From contig JAGCNN010000114.1 of NCBI GenBank assembly GCA_017645925.1, forward strand, positions 1 to 49,276: a stretch of DNA of 49,276 nt, given 5' to 3'. The notes under the pieces were generated by a model. The model was not told where the DNA came from. It ran no database searches and saw nothing but the letters and a program-made list of their open reading frames with translations. Origin of the DNA: Bacteroidales bacterium. Lineage in GTDB: Bacteria > Bacteroidota > Bacteroidia > Bacteroidales > ML635J-15. Each line of letters opens with the position of its first letter. Position 1 is the stretch's first letter. Below are positions 7,583 to 14,247 of this stretch, in pieces. A program made the position numbers and the translations under genes.

Positions 7583-7604
7583 AAATTTAAAAACTTAAAT
7601 TAAG

Positions 7605-7715
7605 ATGAATATATCTTACGAAGTTGTTGAGTATTCGGAAGTAATCAATGTGACAGTATCGTTCGGTTGTTATACTAGGTGCTGTACAAATGTTGATTAT
7701 CAAGGTGAATACTAA
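7605..7715 (+). CDS. Candidate peptide precursor 2, 36 residues with a C-x3-C-C cluster
   Basis: Begins MNISYEVVEYSEVINV, then TVSFG, and ends with GCYTRCCTNVDYQGEY. The acidic first half could be a leader and the Cys/Tyr-rich end a core for radical SAM cross-linking; all three cysteines (22, 26, 27) lie in the last 15 residues. It directly precedes the maturase gene, separated only by an intrinsic terminator. It is too short for family assignment, and the precursor role is inferred from size, position and composition. Confidence 0.55.
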   Translation: MNISYEVVEYSEVINVTVSFGCYTRCCTNVDYQGEY

Positions 7716-7723
7716 AATTAACA

Positions 7724-7760
7724 GGGGTTGCATTTTTAAATTATTTGCAACCTCTTTTTT
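7724..7760 (+). terminator. Intrinsic terminator/attenuator between peptide and maturase
   Basis: The stem GGGGTTGCA (7724-7732) and TGCAACCTC (7746-7754), with one G-U pair, is followed by six Ts, 11 bases before the maturase ATG. A partial terminator here would make peptide mRNA more abundant than enzyme mRNA. Confidence 0.75.
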
Positions 7761-7771
7761 AATTCAAAACT

Positions 7772-9103
7772 ATGGAACGCAATAAAACTATAGATATAAA
7801 TAAGCGATATAATTTTCCAGAATGGTGCATAAGACAATACAATGGTAAATATTTGGTAATCTGCAGTGAAACAGCAAATTGGATTGTCCTTGACAACGAA
7901 CAACAACTAGATTTCTTTAAATCCCTGACCGAACATACTATAAATGATGCAATAGCCATCACTAAATGTCCAAAGGATGACTATGTAAATGTTCTGATAC
8001 AAATAGAAGCAAAGCACCTTGAAGAAAAAAATGTCCAGCCTTCGTTTGTGGACAAGCTATCGCTACATTTTTACATAACTAACGTTTGCAATATGAAGTG
8101 TCCGCATTGCTATATGAGGGCGGGTTCAGCATTAACAAACGAGTTGACAACAGAAGAAATATTCAATGTTTTGGAAGATTTCAAAAAGGTTGGTGGCATT
8201 GATGTTACTTTTACTGGTGGAGAAATTGCTACACACAAAAATATAGTTGAAATAATAAAGTTTGCACACGAGCTTGGGTTAGAAATAAAATTGCTTACAA
8301 ACGGAACTTTGTGGAGACCCGACATGATTCAAGAAGTCGCTCCTCTCATTTCATATGTACAATTTAGCATAGATGGTTTTGACGAAAGCTCCAATGCAAA
8401 AGTCAGAGGGGTAAAAGCATTTAATAAGACATTGAAAACAGTTGACCTTTTTGTTGCTGCTGGAGTTAAAGTAATAGTGGCGATTACCCCATTTTTTGAC
8501 AGTGAATTCGAAAGCAATATTCATAACTATGTTGAGTTTATAAAAGACCTTACGGCAAAATATCACGGAGAAGACTTTATTGTTAGAGTTTGTACGGAAA
8601 TGTTGGAAGGTAGGGAAATCAGCCTAAACGAAGAAGAAAAAGTAAAGTATAACGAACTAACGACTAAAATATATTCGGAATATTATGGAGTAGATTTGTA
8701 TGACTATCCATTTATTAGCAAAATGAGGCAAAGGCGAATAATGGAGAATTGCATATATGGTGAAATTTCTATTTCTGCAAATGGTGACGTATTTTTCTGC
8801 TCAAGAATTCCATCTGTTCCAAGTATTGGAAATGTAAAAGATATTCCATTTGAACGTATTGCAAAACTATCGCGTATCATTCACGAAAAATCAAATATCA
8901 ACAATCTTAGACCCTGCAAGGATTGTGAACTAAAATACTTGTGTGGAGGTGGATGCAGAATAGAATATTTTGGAGAACTTACATCGTGCAAGGACATTGA
9001 ACATTTAGATGTAAATGATATTCCCCCAAGAAAATGCACAAAAGAATACAAAGAATCATTCTACGATTTAATGATTCGCACAAACACTAGAATTTTTCAA
9101 TAA
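7772..9103 (+). CDS. Radical SAM/SPASM peptide maturase with N-terminal PqqD-like (RRE) region
   Basis: 443 residues. Residues ~15-90 follow a PqqD-like RiPP recognition pattern (FPEWCIRQYNGKYLVIC, then NWIVLDNEQQLDFFKSL and a helical end). The radical SAM core binds its [4Fe-4S] cluster through C106, C110 and C113 (CNMKCPHC) and has FTGGE at 147-151. The C-terminal SPASM domain carries C327, C343, C382, C385, C391, C395, C406 and C422, including the CX2CX5CX3C pattern, enough for two auxiliary clusters. Family knowledge says such enzymes cross-link or otherwise modify short ribosomal peptides. The two tiny upstream ORFs are the natural substrate candidates. No transporter or protease is adjacent. 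An anaerobic sulfatase-maturase-like role is less likely because no sulfatase is near. Confidence 0.88.
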   Translation: MERNKTIDINKRYNFPEWCIRQYNGKYLVICSETANWIVLDNEQQLDFFKSLTEHTINDAIAITKCPKDDYVNVLIQIEAKHLEEKNVQPSFVDKLSLHFYITNVCNMKCPHCYMRAGSALTNELTTEEIFNVLEDFKKVGGIDVTFTGGEIATHKNIVEIIKFAHELGLEIKLLTNGTLWRPDMIQEVAPLISYVQFSIDGFDESSNAKVRGVKAFNKTLKTVDLFVAAGVKVIVAITPFFDSEFESNIHNYVEFIKDLTAKYHGEDFIVRVCTEMLEGREISLNEEEKVKYNELTTKIYSEYYGVDLYDYPFISKMRQRRIMENCIYGEISISANGDVFFCSRIPSVPSIGNVKDIPFERIAKLSRIIHEKSNINNLRPCKDCELKYLCGGGCRIEYFGELTSCKDIEHLDVNDIPPRKCTKEYKESFYDLMIRTNTRIFQ

Positions 9104-9128
9104 GTATAAACATTTAAAAATTAGGATT

Positions 9129-9377
9129 ATGTTAGATTTTTTACTAGACTTGGCAAACATTTTTATTGGCGGTGCCAACAAGACTATAAATGAATATTCA
9201 AATGCCAAAAAAACAGGTCAAAGTGTGAATAAATACAATGTTGCAATGACAGCTGCGAATACTGCAAAAAGTAGCGCAAAACGTTATAGTGCATACGTAA
9301 AGCAACATAATGCAGAACTTATCGCAAAAGATGAGGAGGCACGAAGAAAATACGAAGAAGAAAACCAGCAAGACTAA
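9129..9377 (+). CDS. Small lysine-rich protein downstream of the maturase
   Basis: 82 residues, starting 25 bases after the maturase stop, so probably in the same transcript. It begins with a hydrophobic segment (MLDFLLDLANIFIGGANKT), then turns polar and alanine/lysine-rich (KYNVAMTAANTAKSSAKRY), with a charged helical end (EEARRKYEEENQQD). No family is recognised. It may be a membrane-associated accessory or immunity protein, or unrelated. Confidence 0.6.
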   Translation: MLDFLLDLANIFIGGANKTINEYSNAKKTGQSVNKYNVAMTAANTAKSSAKRYSAYVKQHNAELIAKDEEARRKYEEENQQD

Positions 9378-9439
9378 GGTAAGGATTATGGATTGAAAAC
9401 CACATATAGTTTTACGTTTTCAAACAGACAAAATGCAAA

Positions 9440-9473
9440 GGAATACATCAAAAATGGTGTATTCCTTTTTTTT
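9440..9473 (+). terminator. Intrinsic terminator closing the radical SAM locus
   Basis: A ten-pair stem GGAATACATC/GGTGTATTCC with one G-U pair and a six-base loop is followed by eight Ts. It lies 63 bases after the small lysine-rich gene and marks the 3' end of the operon. Confidence 0.85.
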
Positions 9474-9570
9474 ATGAATTAATAAATATTTGATTATAAA
9501 AGCACTATATTTTACATTTCTTAATTTTCTGCATTCTAAATGCAATATCTTGAAATGAACACCATTTTAA

Positions 9571-9603
9571 TTTCACAAATTGTGTTACACAAAATGTGTA
9601 ATG
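9571..9603. repeat. 33-bp direct repeat, left copy
   Basis: Two tandem 14-bp units (TTTCACAAATTGTG then TTACACAAAATGTG) followed by TAATG. It matches the right copy at 10780-10812 at 31 of 33 positions and lies just beyond the ATPase stop codon. TTACACAAAATGTGTAA within it is itself palindromic. Confidence 0.85.
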
Positions 9604-9606
9604 CAC

Positions 9607-10734
9607 TTATATTGCTTCAAGCCAACGCGAAAAGAAAACATCATCAACAGAATATTCTACACCATCAAGGCTAACTTCGGCATTTAGCAATTCCTTTTCG
9701 CAAAGAGATTCAACTAGTCGTTTTGAAACTGATGCTCCACCAATTTTATAGCGCTTCAAAAAATCAGCGGCTGTAATTTGTCTTACACTGCCTTCCTTGG
9801 CCACTGCAATTAAGAAATCCCATTGCTTGTCGGTGAGCATTTTACGGTATTGCAAATATACAGGTTCTCGCTGGCTCAACACTTGTCCGCAAGCTTTTTT
9901 TACTTCGGGTATATCAATATTTTTCTGCCCGTTTGCATAAATAGTGTGACAGAGAAATTGTGTATAGTATGTATGCCTTTGCGTCCATTCAAGGATGAAA
10001 TTAACGGCATCATCTGTAATTTTCCGTTTGTGTGCTGAAAATTGCTTGCAAATGAAATCGGAATAATTTGTGGCGGAAATTTTGTCGATTGAAACAAAAG
10101 ACGTGCTTGAATAGAATGGTTTACGTGCATTAGTAAAAATATCAGTCATCAAATGTTTCCTGCTACCGCTGAAAATGAAAGTTACATTGTTGCACCGTTG
10201 CATATAGGTCCGCAACATTGCTTCCATATTTTGTTCAGGATATTCTCGTATTTGCTGGAATTCGTCTATCGCAAAGACAATATGAACATTTTGTGAAGTC
10301 AATAATTCAAACAGACTGCGCAATGTGTATTCTTTCTCTGATTCATTGTGATATGCTATCTGAAATTGCGGTTCACCAGTTATTGAATCGTATGTTACCT
10401 GTGGTCGCAACGACTTGATGAAACTCATCAAACGTTCACCAATTTTTGTTTTTGTAGGAAATGCTTTAACAGCAGCTTCCGCAAACAATTTAATGAAATC
10501 ATCAAGATTACGCGATATAAAAATGTCCAGATACACCGTAAATATTTCGGGATGCGTTGAATTTAGCTCGTCAAAAAGGCGAAAAACAAGACCTGTCTTT
10601 CCCATGCGACGGCGAGAAACCAATGTCATGTCTGTTTTATTGATGCAATTTTGTAACATTAATTGCAACTCTTCTTCGCGGTCGCAAAAAAACTCTTTCG
10701 ATTCGTATGATTTTATTACAAAGGGATTTACCAT
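9607..10734 (-). CDS. AAA-type ATPase (archaeal ATPase_2-like) with C-terminal winged-helix region
   Basis: 375 residues. The start MVNPFVIKSYESKEFFCDRE is typical of this Bacteroidota/archaeal ATPase family. The P-loop is the variant SRRRMGKT at 40-47; Walker B is VFAIDEFQ with D157 and E158; a sensor-like strand reads FIFSGSRKHLM. The last ~100 residues look like a winged helix (QWDFLIAVAKEG, then RQITAADFLKRYKIGGASVSKRL). The cellular role of the family is poorly defined. The gene stands alone, is bounded on both sides by the same 33-bp repeat, and has a consensus promoter whose -33 box lies inside that repeat. This suggests an autonomous cassette and possibly autoregulation. Confidence 0.85.
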   Translation of the reverse strand: MVNPFVIKSYESKEFFCDREEELQLMLQNCINKTDMTLVSRRRMGKTGLVFRLFDELNSTHPEIFTVYLDIFISRNLDDFIKLFAEAAVKAFPTKTKIGERLMSFIKSLRPQVTYDSITGEPQFQIAYHNESEKEYTLRSLFELLTSQNVHIVFAIDEFQQIREYPEQNMEAMLRTYMQRCNNVTFIFSGSRKHLMTDIFTNARKPFYSSTSFVSIDKISATNYSDFICKQFSAHKRKITDDAVNFILEWTQRHTYYTQFLCHTIYANGQKNIDIPEVKKACGQVLSQREPVYLQYRKMLTDKQWDFLIAVAKEGSVRQITAADFLKRYKIGGASVSKRLVESLCEKELLNAEVSLDGVEYSVDDVFFSRWLEAI

Positions 10735-10757
10735 AAAATTCCAAATTATTTACGGTA

Positions 10758-10788
10758 CAAAAATAATAATAATTTTAGGTTTCACAAA
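10758..10788 (-). promoter_or_regulatory. Promoter of the ATPase gene, overlapping the repeat
   Basis: On the minus strand TTTG (10785-10788) is separated by exactly 19 bases from TATTTTTG (10758-10765), a full match to the Bacteroidota consensus. The TTTG is part of the CACAAAATGTG unit of the right-hand repeat, so a protein bound there would cover the promoter. Confidence 0.7.
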
Positions 10789-10812
10789 ATGTGTTTCACA
10801 AAATGTGTAATG
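10780..10812. repeat. 33-bp direct repeat, right copy
   Basis: Two identical tandem units of TTTCACAAAATGTG followed by TAATG, differing from the left copy (9571-9603) at two positions. It lies 46 bases upstream of the ATPase start codon. Confidence 0.85.
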
Positions 10813-10876
10813 AAGGCGCAAAAAAATTGCAACCCGCAAGATTCCGTTGCCAGCACATCTTTCCAAAACCTTTGTA

Positions 10877-10907
10877 TTTGCCAATTAAAAACCATACATT
10901 ATATTTG
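10877..10907 (+). promoter_or_regulatory. Consensus Bacteroidota promoter of the lipoprotein gene
   Basis: TTTG at 10877-10880, a 19-base spacer, and TATATTTG at 10900-10907: a full match to TTTG-N19-TAnnTTTG, ending 26 bases before the lipoprotein ATG. Confidence 0.75.
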
Positions 10908-10933
10908 CCTAATAATTTTAAATAGGTATAGAA

Positions 10934-11851
10934 ATGAAAAAGAATTATTTGTTAGCATTTGTATTGCCTCTAGCATTGGCATTTACAAGTTGCGGGGGTT
11001 CATTCCAAAATGGAACGATTGAGAATGTTGCCGAGGCAACCGAAGAAGAAAAGACAGAGGTGGACAAGGAAATAGAAGCTTCTGATTTTCCGTGGTATTT
11101 CCCAGATTGGGCAAAGAATGACGGCCTTGCAGAAGGACAGACTGTATTGTCGATACATTCATTCTATCCCGACAAACTAAAGGAATCCAACGACCCAGCC
11201 AATGAAACCTACATCTTTTATAATGCAAGTCTCAAGAGCATTGGCGAAAAGACATCGGTTGTAACAAGCATGGGACAGGATATTGAAATGCCTAATGCAC
11301 TGATAATTCCGATTCCACAGGGACAGACTGCAAAGAAGGGCGACATTGTTCTCACATGGTGGCAAAGCGGTTCGGGAATGGAGCGTGCCATTGTTACCGA
11401 CGATTCAAATCCCTCATCGCCAAAGGTTTGCTACCTCGATATGGACTGGACAGACGATGGAAAGGGTTTTGCCAACGAACATGCCAACGAGCAGTTGAAG
11501 CCAAACACATTCACCGTGCTTAAGAACAACGAATGGCAGCCAGGCGCACAGGTTACCCTTTATTCCGATGGAAGCTACCAGATTTTTACACTTATAAATG
11601 CTGCCGACAAGTATTTGCTTCTGTCGGGATGGGCTGGAAAGATAATCGTATATAAAAAGGAATATTGCAAGCTTGTTCCACTTGAGCAGGAGATAAATGT
11701 TGGCGATGAAGTAATGGCTAATTTCGTAGGAAGCTACAGGACTGGCTACAAGGTTACAAAGGTTGACAAGGAGATTGGTCGTGTTTGGACAACCGATTCG
11801 TATGGTGAAACAAAGATTTTCAGCATCTTGGATGTATATAAGGAAGAATAA
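10934..11851 (+). CDS. Secreted lipoprotein of unknown function
   Basis: 305 residues. The signal peptide MKKNYLLAFVLPLALAFTSC has a lipobox-like end with the lipidated cysteine at 20, so it should be anchored in a membrane facing the periplasm or the outside. An acidic linker follows (EATEEEKTEVDKEIEASD). The body shows no catalytic motif. The last ~50 residues (INVGDEVMANFVGSYRTGYKV onward by position) resemble a small SH3/Tudor-like barrel, as does an earlier segment with KKGDIVLTWW. It has its own consensus promoter and is flanked by divergent and convergent genes, so it is monocistronic. Confidence 0.8.
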   Translation: MKKNYLLAFVLPLALAFTSCGGSFQNGTIENVAEATEEEKTEVDKEIEASDFPWYFPDWAKNDGLAEGQTVLSIHSFYPDKLKESNDPANETYIFYNASLKSIGEKTSVVTSMGQDIEMPNALIIPIPQGQTAKKGDIVLTWWQSGSGMERAIVTDDSNPSSPKVCYLDMDWTDDGKGFANEHANEQLKPNTFTVLKNNEWQPGAQVTLYSDGSYQIFTLINAADKYLLLSGWAGKIIVYKKEYCKLVPLEQEINVGDEVMANFVGSYRTGYKVTKVDKEIGRVWTTDSYGETKIFSILDVYKEE

Positions 11852-11887
11852 GCATAAAAAAGCGGATAAAATATCCTTATACTCTCG

Positions 11888-11912
11888 CCTTCGGGAGTGC
11901 AAATCCCGAAGG
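11888..11912. terminator. Stable hairpin downstream of the lipoprotein gene
   Basis: A perfect nine-pair stem CCTTCGGGA/TCCCGAAGG with a seven-base loop, without a T-run. It may protect the 3' end of the lipoprotein mRNA. Confidence 0.5.
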
Positions 11913-11926
11913 ACATAGAATATAAA

Positions 11927-11959
11927 CAAAGCGGTGGATAATAATGTGTCCGCCGCTTT
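11927..11959. terminator. Bidirectional terminator between lipoprotein and exonuclease genes
   Basis: The stem AAAGCGGTGGA pairs with TCCGCCGCTTT (one G-U pair), with A/T-rich flanks on both sides. It lies between two convergent genes, where a shared terminator is expected. Confidence 0.7.
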
Positions 11960-12003
11960 TGTTATTTTATTCCTCTGTTTTGTCGCTAAACAAGCACAAT
12001 AAT

Positions 12004-12780
12004 TTATTTCTTTGAGTTCATCTTGAACTTCATATATTCGTCGGTGAGAACTTTTTTGGTGTAAAGTGGGAACTCTCCCTTCATCATCCAGTCGTAGTAT
12101 GCCGAGTCCTTGCGGAATACATCGGTCAGAAGCATTCCCTTGTATTTGCCAAAGTTGACAACCACATTGTGGTCGGCATCGTAAACAAGACGTCCCATGA
12201 AGTCGGCATTGCTGTTGTAGGTCGAGAACTTTGAAATTTCCTGTATGTCGTTGCCAATGTCGGAATAGCGTTCCAGCTGAGCCTTGAAGACCTCGTAGGT
12301 TGCTTCGGTGTCGGCATTTGCCGAGTGAGCATTCTCAAGGTCGCCGTTGCAGTAGAACTTGTATGCTGCCGACAGATTACGCGGTTCCTTCTTCATGAAT
12401 ATGCTCATCACATCAACAAAGTTGCGCTTCTTGAGGTCGAAATCAACACCTGCGCGTATAAATTCCTCGGCAAGCAGTGGAACATCGAACTTGTTGGAGT
12501 TGTAGCCTGCAATGTCGGCATCGGAGAAAATCTTCACCAATTCCTTTGCCATCTGCTTGAACGTTGGGCAATTGGCTACATCTTCGTCTGTAATCTTATG
12601 AACCGCCGTTGATTGTGGTGGAATTGGCATTTCGGGATTTATGCGGTAGGTCTTGCGCATTTCCTCACCGTTTGGAAAGACCTTGACTATCGAAAGCTCG
12701 ACAATCCTGTCGGTGGCAATGTTTACGCCTGTCGTTTCGAGGTCGAAAAAAACTATCGGCTTGTGAAGTTGTATTCTCAT
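12004..12780 (-). CDS. DnaQ-like DEDDh 3'-5' exonuclease with ExoX-like C-terminal domain
   Basis: 258 residues. The catalytic set of the DEDDh family is complete: D13 and E15 in FFDLETTG, D99 in NSNKFDVPLL, H152 and D157 in AHSANADTEATYEVF. The C-terminal ~50 residues (VVNFGKYKGMLLTDVFRKD, then AYYDWMMKGEFP) match the small domain found after some ExoX/DnaQ-like nucleases. It lies downstream of dnaN on the same strand, separated by a terminator hairpin. It could be the proofreading epsilon-like subunit or a repair exonuclease; the extra domain favours the latter. Confidence 0.88.
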   Translation of the reverse strand: MRIQLHKPIVFFDLETTGVNIATDRIVELSIVKVFPNGEEMRKTYRINPEMPIPPQSTAVHKITDEDVANCPTFKQMAKELVKIFSDADIAGYNSNKFDVPLLAEEFIRAGVDFDLKKRNFVDVMSIFMKKEPRNLSAAYKFYCNGDLENAHSANADTEATYEVFKAQLERYSDIGNDIQEISKFSTYNSNADFMGRLVYDADHNVVVNFGKYKGMLLTDVFRKDSAYYDWMMKGEFPLYTKKVLTDEYMKFKMNSKK

Positions 12781-12795
12781 ATTGGCATATAAAAA

Positions 12796-12819
12796 GATTA
12801 CCCGAATAATCGGGTAATC
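12796..12819 (-). terminator. Terminator after dnaN
   Basis: A perfect ten-pair stem GATTACCCGA/TCGGGTAATC with a four-base loop, followed on the minus strand by five Ts. It lies 10 bases beyond the dnaN stop. Confidence 0.8.
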
Positions 12820-12829
12820 AAGTATTGTG

Positions 12830-13963
12830 TTACATTCTGTTTATCATCATCGGCATGAGAAGCATCAGCACTTCCTCATCTGGGTTTTCATTGTCCTTTG
12901 GCAATATTATTCCGGCACGGGTTGGATCCGACAATTCAACGACAACTTCGGTGGTGGAAATGTTGCTTAGTATTTCGGCAAGGAAGTTCGACTTGAATCC
13001 GATTTCCATTTCATCGCCTTGGTACTGGCAAGGTATAGATTCCTTTCCTGAAATTGAGAAATCCATATCCTGAGCCGATATTTCAAGTGAGTTGCCTGTG
13101 ATTTTCAGTCCAACGAGGTTGCTCGACTGGCTTGCAAACATACCTACACGGCGCAACGAGTTGTAAAGTTCAAGTCTATCGATTGTTAGTATGTTTGGAT
13201 TTTCGCGTGGAATTACCGAATTGTAGTTCGGGTAAGCACCTTCAAGCAGACGGCAAACGAGCTTTATTGAACCGAAAGTGAAAACCGCGTTCTTATCATC
13301 AAATTCAAGCATAACATCGTCCGAAGCCTTTGGAAGGATGGTTTTCAGTATGTTGGCCGGCTTTTTAGGCAGGATGAATGAGCTTTCGGTCTCAGCCTTA
13401 ACTTCCTTGCGTGTATATTTCACGAGCTTGTGTGCATCGGTTGCTACGAAGTTGACGCCTGATTCCTGCAATTCAACGAAAATACCATTCATAATTGGGC
13501 GGAGTTCGTCGTCGCCGGTAGCGAAAATTGCAGAAGTTATACCTCCGTAAAGTATATCTGGGCTAATGCTCATGCTTATCACCTTTTCCTGCTTCAGCTG
13601 CGATGCTTGTGGAAAATCGGAACCATCTACGCCAACGAGAGTATAGTTACCGTTCTGCGATGCAATGTCGATGCGGTTGTCGTCGGTGTTGATGTTGAAT
13701 GTAAGCGGCTGTTCGGGAAATTCCTTCAGCACTTCAATGATTTTCTTTGTGTCGGTAGCGATTACTCCATTCCCGCTGTAGTTTTCAAGCGGCAACGTTG
13801 TTGTGATTGTGCTTTCAAGGTCGCTTGCCGTAATTTTTAAAATACCGTCTTCGATCGACAGCAATACATTGTCGAGAATTGGTAGAGCATTTTTTGAGTT
13901 CACAACCCTGCTAACAATCTGTAGGTGTGATAGAAGCTCCGAACTTGATATTACGAAATCCAT
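12830..13963 (-). CDS. dnaN: DNA polymerase III beta subunit (sliding clamp)
   Basis: 377 residues, the normal length, with three repeated clamp domains. The start MDFVISSSELLSHLQIVSRV, the middle FATGDDELRPIMNGIFVEL and the C-terminal end EVLMLLMPMMINRM (the M-P-M-x-[IL] tail that forms the peptide-binding pocket) are all typical. It encircles DNA and tethers polymerases and repair factors. dnaA is not next to it. Intact. Confidence 0.96.
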   Translation of the reverse strand: MDFVISSSELLSHLQIVSRVVNSKNALPILDNVLLSIEDGILKITASDLESTITTTLPLENYSGNGVIATDTKKIIEVLKEFPEQPLTFNINTDDNRIDIASQNGNYTLVGVDGSDFPQASQLKQEKVISMSISPDILYGGITSAIFATGDDELRPIMNGIFVELQESGVNFVATDAHKLVKYTRKEVKAETESSFILPKKPANILKTILPKASDDVMLEFDDKNAVFTFGSIKLVCRLLEGAYPNYNSVIPRENPNILTIDRLELYNSLRRVGMFASQSSNLVGLKITGNSLEISAQDMDFSISGKESIPCQYQGDEMEIGFKSNFLAEILSNISTTEVVVELSDPTRAGIILPKDNENPDEEVLMLLMPMMINRM

Positions 13964-14247
13964 ATATAATTTTTTTAAGTTTTTAAAATTTTAATAGGGC
14001 GTAAAATTATAAATTTTTATTGAAACAGGTGTGTTTTTTTATTTGTTTTTTAGTTTGACGGTTGATGGTTGGTTAAAAGGTTGATGATTTGAAGATTATA
14101 ACAAATGTTCCGCACAAAACAGCAAAGGCTTGAAGATTTAGCAGCGCAATGCATTGCGCTGCTACAAAAATCGTCAATCGTAACTCGTAAATCCCTTTGC
14201 ATCTTGTCAGCCCCAATCGTCAATCTAAAATCGTAACTCGTAAATCC
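13964..14247. other. Intergenic region with palindrome and 19-bp direct repeats
   Basis: No gene is seen. It holds the GCGCAATGCATTGCGC-type palindrome (14139-14164) and two copies of TCGTAACTCGTAAATCCCT at 14178-14196 and 14231-14249, the second running into the DUF4340 stop codon. Confidence 0.6.
14139..14164. repeat. 26-bp perfect palindrome
   Basis: The arms read TAGCAGCGCAATG from each 5' end. It shares the GCGCAATGCATTGCGC core with the palindrome at 5001-5030. Confidence 0.75.
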
